A stretch of DNA of 64,000 nucleotides from Psettodes erumei (taxonomy: Eukaryota; Chordata; Actinopteri; Pleuronectiformes; Psettodidae), in the NCBI GenBank assembly GCA_016785225.1, contig JAFBJZ010000660.1:3472001-3536000 (forward strand). Direction: 5' to 3'. Below, one piece after another: positions 10,900 to 22,110 of the stretch. The first letter of the stretch is position 1. Each line of letters begins with the position of its first letter. The notes under the pieces are model-generated. The model was given only the letters and a program-made list of their open reading frames with translations, did no database searches and was not told where the DNA came from. Position numbers and translations under genes: made by a program.

Positions 10900-13647
10900 A
10901 TGGGCCTCCTGCAGCTGCTGAAATCCCACTTCTTGTGCCATCTGATCATGTGCTACGTGTTCCTGGTCAGCGGCCTCATCGTCAACCTGTTGCAGCTCTG
11001 TACTCTGCCTCTGTGGCTGGTCAGTAAGCAGCTGGCACGCAGGATCAACATCAGACTGGCCTACTGCATCAGCAGCCGTAAGGACTGTTCTTATTCTCTG
11101 CCACAGTCGGGCCTGTTTTCTGTTAGATTTGCCTTTGTTTTCCTGCATTGACTAAGATCAGAAATTTAAACTCAGCCAGCATGAAGCATATGACTACTTT
11201 ACAACCACAGTCAAACTCCCCTTTCTTACATAGACGTACCTGTATCATTCATGATCCTCAGAGATGGTAGCTGCCCTGGAGTGGTGGTCTGGGACAGAAT
11301 GTACACTCTACACAGACCCAAAGAGTTATCCACTGTATGGAAATGAGAATGCAATTGTGGTTCTCAACCACAGTTTTGACATAGACTTTCTCTGTGGCTG
11401 GACCTTCTGTGAGAGATTCGGAGTCCTCGGGGTAAGAGAAATAAAACCACAGGAAAACCACACACTTGGTCTTTTTCTTTTATCTTGTGACTGATATTGC
11501 GATACGATCCCTCTGCTCCTTTAATATGCTTTTACTTTCTATTTTTTTTTGCAGAGTTCAAAAGTGTTAGCTAAGAAAGAGTTAGCATATGTACCAATAA
11601 TTGGTTGGATGTGGTACTTCCTGGAGATAGTTTTCTGCAAGAGGAAATGGGAGGAGGACCGAAGGACGGTGACGCAGAGTCTTCAGAACCTGCGAGATTA
11701 CCCAGAAAACTACTGGGTACGTTTCCACCTGTGAAAATGACTATGCAATGAAGATGACCGAGTGTGCTACCTTTTTACAGTTAACATAATATTACAGATA
11801 TAACACTATTAATGAGCTCTCCTTTTTCCTGAGGCTAGTTCCTGCTTTACTGTGAAGGAACACGCTTCACACCAAAGAAGCACCAGATCAGCATGCAGGT
11901 GGCAGAGAGCAAAGGTCTGCCCAAACTGAACTATCATCTCCTGCCCAGGACCAAAGGATTCTGGGTAACTGTCCAAAACCTCAGGGGAACTGGTGAGTAT
12001 TCATCTGTGATGAAGTATTTCAATGTAGCTGTGTAGCTACCACATACTGTGAGCCGGGTTTTATTGAGAGAGGATTTGCAGATCAAATGAGCTGAGTGTC
12101 ATGTGTCTTGTGTAGCTGCAGCTGTGTATGATTCCACACTGAACTTCAGAAACAGCGAGGCACCAACCCTTCTTGGAATTCTCAATGGGGAGAAATATCA
12201 CGCGGATTTATATGTGAGGTAAAGATTTCTACATTTTATTTTCTGTTTACTGCTGTAACTGGTCTTTATCTGAGATATGACTTCTCCTTTTTCATTGGCA
12301 GGAGAATCCCTCTGGAGATGATCCCTGAAGATGAGGCAGAGTGTGCTGCTTGGCTCCACAAACTCTACCAGGAAAAGGTACAGTGTGTGCAGAGTGTGTT
12401 GAAGGTGCAAATTTCCCACAAGGAACTGTGTCATAAAGGTGGAATGCTATCCAGATGGTCCAAACAAAAGCCAGTTGATTAAATATGTATATATGATATA
12501 TATGTATATGATACATTTTGTGGATTTTGCTCACCTCTGTGGCTTCTCTCATTACTGTTCTGTTCACATTTGTAACACCCTCTGTGTTAACTCATAAATC
12601 TGAACTGGCTCATCTTAAATATCATGAAAGGTTCTTTGTATTCTGGCTTCCCCCCACGTTCAAGAGACAGTGACAGCAACATGGTTGTCAAAGAACTTGC
12701 TGAGGTCTGAGTGGTGTCTGTGTTGCTGGATCTGCAGGATAGCTTTCAGGAGCATTACGCACAGACAGGGCGTTTTCCCGGCCCCGTAGTGAGCCCTCCA
12801 CGCCGACCCTGGGCCTTGGTCAACTGGCTGTTCTGGTCCTGCCTGCTCCTCTACCCTCTGGGGCTGCTGCTCGCTCAGCTCATCAGCTCCGGATCGATGC
12901 TCACCATTCTAGCGTCTGTGGCTCTCTGCTCTGCAGGTTGGTTTCACAAGTTGCAGTCGGAGGTTCAGTAGCCCTGAAACGGGTATGGGTGATAGCCCAG
13001 CCCTCAGTTTAACCAGCTCCTTTTTGTTCAAATGTTCCACAAAGCAGCAGATCTGACGACTCCAACGTAAGTCCCATTTTTTTGGAAAATATAATTTAAT
13101 CAGTCTTGGGAGCATGTCCCCAACAGCATACAGACATTTGAATCGTTTCACAGAGATGTTCAGTGATGATGCAATGATTTCTCGAACAGCATGGATACAC
13201 GAGGAGCATGTTGCAGTTTCCACATTAAATTAGTTACCATGTTTTTGATTGAGGTTGAAATGACAATATTAGTTTTCTTGGAAAGAGAAAGCTAAGCATT
13301 TCTTCAAGAAGTGGAGCCAACCTTTGGGTTCAATCTAGACATATGTTTTTGACAAAGTGGCAAGTTGAGCCGCGTAATTTAACTCTGATCTGAAAAAGTC
13401 TTCATATGTTTTTGGGTTTTTTGCTAAAATGAAAAGGGAATTTACTTTAGAAATAAGCATGTCCCATTCAGGATCTCAAAACGTGTCACCACTTCCATGT
13501 GTCTTGCTCAAATAATATTCTGTGTGTACTCTATCCCAAATCTTTTTCTTCACAGCTTCGGTCGGGGTTCGTTGGATGATTGGCCAGACTGAGATCAACA
13601 AAGGCTCGAGCTATGGCAATAAGGGGGTTCCTCTAACCAGCAAGTAA
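10900..13647 (+). CDS. agpat4: 1-acylglycerol-3-phosphate O-acyltransferase 4-like, copy A
   Basis: Coding exons: 10900-11077, 11262-11431, 11555-11716, 11839-11992, 12116-12218, 12302-12377, 12738-12936, 13556-13647. Together they give 377 residues plus TAA, close to human AGPAT4 (378). The family transfers an acyl group from acyl-CoA to lysophosphatidic acid, making phosphatidic acid in ER or mitochondrial membranes. The acyltransferase motif NHx4D is NHSFDID at residues 95-101, and the substrate-binding EGTR is at 176-179. A hydrophobic N-terminal helix spans about 15-37, and two C-terminal hydrophobic segments lie near 310-355. The protein ends in GNKGVPLTSK. The start ATG follows a splice acceptor by 22 bases, so the leader is spliced. 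Calling it AGPAT4 rather than AGPAT3 rests on sequence resemblance and on the adjacent MAP3K4, as in human. Confidence 0.93.
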
Positions 13648-14263
13648 CCCTGACATACTCAGAGCTGCTTCATTGCACAGCTGCTGATCTACAAGCTGCC
13701 CACAGCAGACTTTGTGAAACACCAGCCTGACAAGACGCCGCTGTTCCAACAAGTGCGAACATGCTTTGAAGCACAGAGAAGACAGGGAAGTCCTGTCTTA
13801 ATGATATGCTGCAGAAGCTCAAGATATGAGATAGTGAAACTGGAATTTCCTCATATCAGAGGTATTTAAATACAGTCTTACATCCTTACTGAAAAGCCAA
13901 ACTGACATTTAACCAAGTGAAAAGTGGACTACCTCTGTGATTGTAATATAATGGATAAATGGCATTTTCATGGTGGAATGAATAATATATTTAATTCTTA
14001 AAAAAAAAAAACCATTATGATGGATTTTAAAATGTTTGTACATAGCAAACACTTTAAGAGCAGCAGAGGACCAGAAGTTGTTGTGTGCGTCAGTGTCTGA
14101 GGGAGAGGGAGAGCAGTCCCCTCTTCTCATCCTGATTGGCTACGCTCCAGCAACAATTACAGCTTTTCAACAGCAACTGCATTTCCTTGAAATTCCTTGA
14201 AAACCCCTCAAACGTTTAACTTGAACATGGCTTCTCAGCAAAGGCAAAAAAACCCTCACCATT

Positions 14264-14269
14264 AATAAA
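14264..14269 (+). terminator. Candidate polyadenylation signal of AGPAT4 copy A
   Basis: Canonical AATAAA about 620 bases after the stop codon at 13645-13647. Use is inferred, not shown. Confidence 0.4.
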
Positions 14270-15999
14270 ACCCTTTACATTGTCTGCACTTGCTAAGTGA
14301 AAAGTGATAAATGATTTGCTATTTTTGTTTGAATAAGAGATATGGAATTCTTTAAAATAGATGATGAAGCGTGTCTCAGCGTGGCATCAGTGCTTTATTG
14401 CCTGTGCCTCTGCAAGCCAAGATTAAAATGAGGAGACATATGCCATAATATGCTGCACTGTTGCATGACAAAAAAACAATGTGGGAGCCACAGTTCATCT
14501 ACAGTGAATCTCTTGTTGACAGTGAAAACAGAGGTACAGTGACTTAGTAAGCACATCAGTCAGTGTCCTACCTCAGTCACTTTCTTTCACAAAGTTGTTT
14601 GCTACTTCTACATAAAAGACAAGAAAATAACAAAGTTAAATGGTAGTACTGTGGCACTGACCCTTGATATTTTAGTGGACTTTGTGATTTGTTAAAGTCA
14701 GATGACACATTTCTCCAGCCCCTGTTTTTTAAAAATTATTTACTTATTTGTCATGATCCTGCCTCTTATTCTTCTGGTACTAGGACGTTTCAGTTGTTAC
14801 ACGTAATAGAAGAGACCTTTGTGTTTGGTGTTGCTTTGTTGGTTTGTACTCGAATGGCATTTCTTGTTCCCCTCTCTCTTTTTTTGTAATTCACTAAGAA
14901 AATTGACAAGCCAGTGAGGTTTTATTCCAGCTTTTTTTCCGTAACAAATATTATGAGCCACTGGGTGAGTGAAATGCCCGAGCTCTGAGACACAGAATGA
15001 CGATCCTCGATCAGGACTGCCTTTTGGCATGGAATAATTAATCTTGTTACTAAAGACAATGAGCCAGATAACTGGCCTTTTAACCAGATGTGTTTTATTT
15101 ATGATGCAATAAATGCAAACATTAAAATAGTATATGTATATATGTGTGTATTTCAGTCTGCTTCTTTTTTTATCATATTTATAATTTGGCATTACAAATC
15201 CTCCATACTCCAGTCTGCTGAACAGGCTTCATCATACCTAAAGAAGGGTGCAAAGCTTTGGTATCTATCCAAGTTGTAACCTTAATGTAACATGGGATGA
15301 TACACACTTTATTTGTTTAACTCAGGTTGCTAATATTTCATACTGAGTTTAGCTGAACTTAAAAAAACAACAACTTCCACAGTCAGTCTGAGGGACTTCT
15401 CTGGGAGTGGGAAAATTTTCTTTTCAGATTAAATGTACATATATCAATGACCATATAGGGAAAGTGACTCTCTGGGTTGATGATGATGATGCAGTTCAAA
15501 GTATTGTGAAAAGAAAATTTACAAAGCCATACAAATAAAAAAAGGTGTGTGTCGACCATTCGCCCTCTCTTTATCAAGACCTGTAGATTTGTGTTTTGTG
15601 TTTGATCAACTCAAACAAAGCCGAGGAAGACAGCTCCATAAAGTGAGCTTTGGTTTGGACCAACAGACCTCTGATTCACTTCTGGGCCCAACACAACACT
15701 GTTCAGCCAATGGAGCTAAAACAACTGTTAAAACCCCCAACTTTTTCCTTCAACAGAAATGTTTTCTGCCTTCTCTCCTCTCCTTTCTGAAACACCTTGA
15801 CTCAGCTTTTCACGATTTCCTCTTCAGGTGCCGGTCTTAATTCTGCAGAGGATGTTAAAGGTCAATGAAGCAATACTTCTGGAAAGCCAGGGTGATGACA
15901 TGCAGAAGGAATTCAGTTCACCTGCAGCATTTATTATTTTAAGACTTTTTTTTAATGTTAGTTTAGACTAAATGTCAGAGAAACAATTGCCCTTTTAGG

Positions 16000-16025
16000 C
16001 ACACACACACACACACACACACACA
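16000..16025. repeat. CA dinucleotide microsatellite
   Basis: Thirteen uninterrupted CA units between the two AGPAT4 copies. Confidence 0.95.
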
Positions 16026-16536
16026 AACTTGATGGTGTAGACAAGGCATTACATTACATTTACATTTTCTGTTGTTTTTTTTATACCAAAAATGTTTCTT
16101 TGGAGGCTGGGCTGATTGAGCCAGATTCAGATACTCTTATGGATCCAGGCGTGAGGTTTACACAAAATATTTACTCTAAATGTTGCATATCTGAGGCTTT
16201 TAATGGTCAGTTGAGAAATGTAGATGACAACAGTGAGTTTGAGCAAAATTGTAATTTTCAGCCTTGGCGGAGGTCTGTGCTCTTGGGATGTTTTCTCGTT
16301 CACTCCTGTCAGTGGAGTTTTGACCAGTTCAAAGTTAATCTTTATGTCAAAGTAGGCTTGGTGCTGTAAGGACGGTCCGTGTCACACCTTACGATAACTC
16401 CAGGCCTGAGCTGATAGGTCTGTTTGACAGATCTGACTGATACAGTATCTTACACCACAGAGTCACAGAGAGGTGTGTGACATTAGGAGGCACTTGTGTT
16501 GTAATTGCTTTCAGTTGTGCACACCTTTACAGAACA

Positions 16537-18900
16537 ATGGGCCTCCTGCAGCTGCTGAAATCCCACTTCTTGTGCCATCTGATCATGTGCTACGTGTTCC
16601 TGGTCAGCGGCCTCATCGTCAACCTGTTGCAGCTCTGTACTCTGCCTCTGTGGCTGGTCAGTAAGCAGCTGGCACGCAGGATCAACATCAGACTGGCCTA
16701 CTGCATCAGCAGCCGTAAGGACTGTTCTATTCTCTGCCACAGTCGGGTCTGTTTTCTGTTAGAATTGTGTTTGTTTTCCTGCAGGAAAGAAGAAATCTAT
16801 CAATTTGAAATTTTGGAACTTTTAAGAGATCTGTTAGATGCACAGTGGAATTGCCACACATGCATGAAGCATAGTGCAGCTTCACAATTGTACCATGTTT
16901 TTTTCAGTAAATATAAATGTGTCCATTCCATTGTGTCTTCATGATCCTCAGAGATGGTAGCTGCCCTGGAGTGGTGGTCTGGGACAGAATGCACACTCTA
17001 CACAGACCCAAAGAGTTATCCACTGTATGGAAATGAGAATGCAATTGTGGTTCTCAACCACAGTTTTGACATAGACTTTCTCTGTGGCTGGACCTTCTGT
17101 GAGAGATTCGGAGTCCTCGGGGTAAGAGGACCCAGAAAAATTCACTTCTTATCCTCTTTCTAATGTAGAGGATGTGTATTTTTATTCTTTGTCGTTCCTT
17201 TTAAAACATTTTAAATTTCAATCTTTTTTCCCAGAGCTCAAAGGCAATAGCCAAAAAAGAGTTAGCATATGTACCAATAATTGGTTGGATGTGGTACTTC
17301 CTGGAGATAGTTTTCTGCAAGAGGAAATGGGAGGAGGACCGAAGGACAGTGACACAGAGTCTTCAGAACCTGCGAGATTACCCAGAAAACTACTGGGTAC
17401 GTTTCCACCTGTGAAAATGACTATGCAATGAAGATGACTGAGTGTGCTACCTTTTTAGAGTTAAAATAATATTACAGATGTATTTCTGAATAACACTATT
17501 AATTTTTCCTGAGGCTAGTTCCTGCTTTACTGTGAAGGAACACGCTTCACACCAAAGAAGCACCAGATCAGCATGCAGGTGGCAGAGAGCAAAGGTCTGC
17601 CCAAACTGAAGTATCATCTTCTGCCCAGGACCAAAGGATTCTGGGTAACTGTCCAAAACCTCAGGGGAACTGGTGAGTATCCATCTGTGATGAAGTATTT
17701 CAATGTAGCTGTGTAGCTACCACATACTATGAGCCGGGTTTTATTGAGAGAGGTTTTGCAGATCAAATGAACTGAGTGTCATGTGTCTTGTGTAGCTGCA
17801 GCTCTGTATGATTCCACGCTGAACTTCAGAAACAGCGAGGCACCAACCCTTCTTGGAATTCTCAATGGGGAGAAATATCACGCGGATTTATATGTGAGGT
17901 AAAGATTTCTACATTTCATTTCCCGTTTACTGCTGTAACTGGTCTTTATCTGAGATATGACTTCTCCTTTTTCACTGGCAGGAGAATCCCTCTGGACGTG
18001 ATCCCTGAAGAGGAGGCAGAGTGTGCTGCTTGGCTCCACAAACTCTACCAGGAAAAGGTACAGTGCAACAACCTTGTGGCTTTTCTCTTTGGATTTCTTG
18101 TAACGGTTAGGTGTTTTACTCCAAATTAAACAGGGGCTGAGAATTTTGAGCTTCTCACCACTGAAACGTGTCTGTGTTGCTGGATCTGCAGGATAGCTTT
18201 CAGGAGCATTACGCACAGACAGGGCGTTTTCCCGGCCCCGTAGTGAGCCCTCCACGCCGACCCTGGGCCTTGGTCAACTGGCTGTTCTGGTCCTGTCTGC
18301 TCCTCTACCCTCTGGGGCTGCTGCTCGCTCAGCTCATCAGCTCCGGATCGACGCTCACCATTTTAGCGTCTTTGACTATCTGCTCTGCAGGTTTGTTTCA
18401 CACATTCAAGGGGAGGTCTCGGTGTTTATTCTAATAATACTAATTAGTTATGTGACAATTTGTGGCTCACGTTTAAAAATGATTTGTTATTTCCAGGCTA
18501 AACTGTTGATACAAATACAGCGGTATCCATACAGCATAAATGACGCATTTACCATTAATAAAGCCACAAGTTACAATTTATAAATGCTGTATAAAAGATT
18601 CCTTGTTAGAAACTATCTCTAAGCTCATTAACAGTTTTAATTCAGCAGCGTTTTGAAACTGATTTTTGTTCAAGTAAAGCGAAGTCAGAAAAAGACTGAT
18701 CCTGAAAAGGAAATTTACTGTGGAAACCATGCCTTCACCCCCCACTCTTTGTGACTTGCTCCAATAATATTCTAAATGTCCTCTTTCTGAATCTGCCTTT
18801 CACAGCCTCACTGGGTGTTCGCTGGATGATCGGCCAGACGGAGATCGACAGAGGCTCCACCTATGGTAATGAGCAGGCTCCAAACAGTAAACGCTCCTGA
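16537..18900 (+). CDS. agpat4: 1-acylglycerol-3-phosphate O-acyltransferase 4-like, copy B (tandem duplicate)
   Basis: Coding exons: 16537-16714, 16952-17121, 17235-17396, 17519-17672, 17796-17898, 17982-18057, 18192-18390, 18806-18900. They encode 378 residues plus TGA. Exon lengths match copy A except the last, which is one codon longer. NHSFDID and EGTR are unchanged, so catalysis should be kept. Differences from copy A include SSKAIAK for SSKVLAK at the start of exon 3, LKYHLL for LNYHLL, LDVIPEEEA for LEMIPEDEA, LTICSA for VALCSA, and a different tail (GNEQAPNSKRS). Exon 1 and most of exons 2-5 are nearly identical at the DNA level, as are introns 3, 4 and 5, whereas introns 2, 6 and 7 are not alignable by eye. 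All splice sites are GT-AG. The gene is tail-to-tail with MAP3K4, 1.1 kb away. Confidence 0.92.
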
Positions 18901-20022
18901 CCCGCACTGAGCTGCTTCTTGGATAGTTTCAGGCGGCTTGCTTTGGTATAATCTGAGACAAGATGATATCTTGCCTCAAATAACGATGCAAATATTTCAT
19001 TGCAGTGAAGACAAAGATTTTACCATCTGCACAAAATGAACTTGAATGAACTCTAATAATAATATTCGAATAGCATTTCATGTTTGAAGAAGATATACAT
19101 TTCAGGTTTTTTTTGTTTTTTTTAAAAAAACGATTGGTTTATTAATATTGTTTGTACATAGCAAACACTATAAGAGCAGCAGAGGACCAGAAGTTGTGGT
19201 GTGTGTCAGTGTCTGTGTTTGGTTTTGTGTGGATGTTTTGTGTTCAGCAGCAGGGAGGGAGAGCAGGCCCCGTTTCTCCTCTTTTGTTGGCTACGCTCCA
19301 GTCACACGAACAGTTCTTCAACAGTGACCAGTAGACTTGAACATTGCACCAACTTTACTCCTCAGCAAAAGGCAAAGAAAAATACATTAAAAAAAAAATC
19401 CTTCTTAGTGCCCACGCCTGCCGGGTGACAAGCGATAAATTAATCTATTTGGATGGTGCTCATTTCATAAAAAGGTAAACCAGCATCTCCTTCCATTCAG
19501 TGAGGTTTACCGCAACCTTTTCTGCCTCAAAGGGCGACTGAAATAAGATTCCTCCCTCTACTCAACTGCCCCCTTGGGGAAAACAGTTTAAAAAGTGCCA
19601 TAGATTTTTGCCCCCTTACCCCCCTCCATTTGTTTAAAATAAAAAAAAAGGTATTCCTCAATGCCTTTTTAGAGGTTAGAGGTCTCTTTACCAGTGAGAG
19701 CAACAAATGTGGTAATAGTTATTTTAACTTTACAGTATTGTTTATACAAGAATTAAAGCCAATCCTATTCTTACAGTATGTACAGTCCCATCCCTTGCCC
19801 CTCCTCCCCCCAGTCCATGGGTACATAAAGACACAACAAGCCTTTACTCTGTAGGTCCAGTTGTCCTCTGAAATGATATTGTATTAGTTCCTCAGTTTAA
19901 CTCCATGTGCCTTCAGCTGTAACTTCCATTTCTCTCCGTTCCACAGTTCCTTTTTCTTTTGCCAACAGCATGTACAGTAGTGCTTTATTATGTAAACTCC
20001 AGAGTCACAGAGGAGGCGTCAG
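18901..20022. other. Convergent 3' region between AGPAT4 copy B and MAP3K4
   Basis: This holds the 3' UTR of copy B, including the block shared with copy A near 19149-19215, and the 3' UTR of MAP3K4 from the other strand. An AATAAA reads on the plus strand near 19636. On the minus strand TTTATT at 19984-19989 is an AATAAA only about 34 bases past the MAP3K4 stop, and a second lies near 19137-19142. The two transcripts may therefore overlap. No other gene seen. Confidence 0.6.
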
Positions 20023-22110
20023 TCACTCTTCATCTGTACAAACCTGAGGCAGATAAGAGATAGCAGCCATAATACAGCATGGTCAAGACAAGCCCTAATA
20101 AGCAAAGTTTTAAAATAAATTTCAGTCTGGAAATTAAAATCCTGAAAAGACGCGAGGAAGTCTTCGTAACGCATGCCACAGAGGGATCTCACCTTGACAA
20201 ACGGGTGGTCGAGCAGCATGCTAGCAGTCCAGCGGCGTTTGGGTTCGCTCTCCAGACAGTGCCCAAGGAAGTCCTTCCCCTCTGTGCTCAGCTTCTCTGG
20301 GATAGGGGGTTTATGGCCCATGCCCACTTTGTACATGATCTGGAAGTTGTGCTCATACTCATGCCAGGGTCTCTGTGGGTTGAGATGAAAGTAAGAACAT
20401 GAGGAATTTCCTGGTGGTTTTACTTCTGGGTTTTTTTGTTTTGTTTTTTTAACAAAACTGATAAGGAAGAGGAACTTAATATCAGCCTAACAGAAGCTGT
20501 GATGAACCATGGAACCATTTACTTAACTGAACTGAAACATCTGCTCACAGCTCATCGACAGAGCTACATCAACCCGAGCACTTCCACCTGTCTTCTCCTC
20601 AGCAGAAACTGAATATGATGCGTGGCACACACCCGTGGCTGGGGCAGAAACACTTGGGAGTTTGTACGCCAGCGTACTCACCTTTCCTGTCACCATCTCG
20701 ATGAGAACGCAGCCCAGACTCCAGATGTCTGCTGCTCGCCCATGACCTTCGCCCTTTGCTCTCGTGATGACTTCAGGTGCCATGTATGCTGGTGAAAACA
20801 GAAACAAAAGCAATGGAGAAAATTAAGGGAAATTAAGGAGAAGTGAATGTATGAATGGGATTACAAAAAAAAACTAAGATAGCTGTATCCAATACACCAA
20901 TTAGAGAAAATGGGATTATAATAAGATACAAACTTCATATTATAATTTCTTTTTGTGAAGCCTAACATGAGAGACAGTAGACATGGACTGGAAAAGGGGT
21001 GTAAATAGACGAGCCACAGCGTCGCCTGCTGGCAGCTTGCAGCAACACAACACGCAGGTTTTTACCTGCTGTTCCCAGCGTGCTGTTCACCTCCCCGGGC
21101 ATGGTGTGAGTGTTGTTCCTCAACTTGACTGAGCAGCCGAAGTCGCCCAGCTTTATCAGACCGGACGATGTCAGAAAGATGTTGGCTCCTGATATAGAAA
21201 GAACAGACAGACTCAACATCGTGGAAATGTGTTCATTCAGAGTTCTCTGCACTGCTGACATGAGAAAAGAAAGAAAATTAAATATGAATATGAAAGAGTG
21301 ACACTGACCCTTGATGTCACGGTGGACGATTCCGTGCTCGTGAAGGACATTGATGGCCGTAGTGATCTGTTTACTGTAGAGCCGGATGACGTGTTCCTGC
21401 AGCCCCAGTCTGGACACCTCCTCCAGAGTGCCCTCATCGCAGTACTCCATGAAGATGTACATCTCCTCCTAGGGGTGAGCACATGAAAGCTTACACCGGA
21501 CCGCTTCACCAGCCTGCACCACGTGATGCCTGCGCTGACACAAGTGTACGCCTCTTACCCGGTGGAGCTCGACTCCAAAGTATCGCACCAGGTTTGGGTG
21601 CTTAATGCCTTCAAATATTTTCAGTTCATCCGCCGTCTCCTTGATCGTTTTGTGATCGTTCGGCTGGAATCGGATCTGGTCGACAGATAATTATTCGAGC
21701 ATCGTTTACTCAATATCCTTTTGCAAACCGCTGAATTGATCTTGCTGGAGTACATACCTCCTTCATGGCCATGAGTTCTCCAGTGTCAACATTGATGCAG
21801 GTGTACACCTTCCCATACTGGCCCTCACCTGTCATCATAAGCGTAACGATAGCATCACTGCGTGTGTGCGCGATAAATAACCTGCACTATAGCAAAAGCG
21901 GCCGCGATGTAGTCGTACCGATCTTGTTGCCCCTCTGCCACTTGAAGGTCACCTTCCTGAGCCCGACGTGCATGACATTGTCAAAGGACTTGGGTGTGTG
22001 GCACACTTGGCCGATGATGTTGCGCTGCTTCATCATGGCGTAGCGTTTGTCTTCGAACTTGCGAATGGAGCGGCGGACGGCCTCCATGGGGCTTTGCCGT
22101 GCTGCCGTGT
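20023..22110 (-). other. map3k4: MAP3K4 kinase-domain exons 20-27
   Basis: These exons encode the C-terminal serine/threonine kinase domain. Visible motifs in order: glycine loop IGEGQYGKVY across exons 20-21, the ATP-anchoring lysine in MAMKEIRF (about residue 1353), the catalytic loop HRDIKGAN (catalytic Asp about 1444), the magnesium-binding DFG (about 1462), the APE motif in AYMAPEVITR, and WSLGC in subdomain IX. Every residue expected for an active kinase is present. The domain is close to mammalian MAP3K4 as I recall it, which makes the assignment firmer than for the looser middle of the protein. Confidence 0.95.

Larger units (their letters stand above)
13648..16536. other. 3' UTR of AGPAT4 copy A and spacer to copy B
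   Basis: A polyadenylation signal AATAAA lies at 14264-14269. The stretch from about 14033 to 14100 (beginning TTTGTACATAGCAAACACT) is repeated with few changes after copy B at about 19149-19215, so the duplication included the 3' UTR. A CA microsatellite lies at 16000-16025. The untranslated start of copy B's first known exon (16515-16536, after a splice acceptor) is shared with copy A. I see no CpG-rich block resembling the promoter of copy A and no other exon. Confidence 0.6.
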
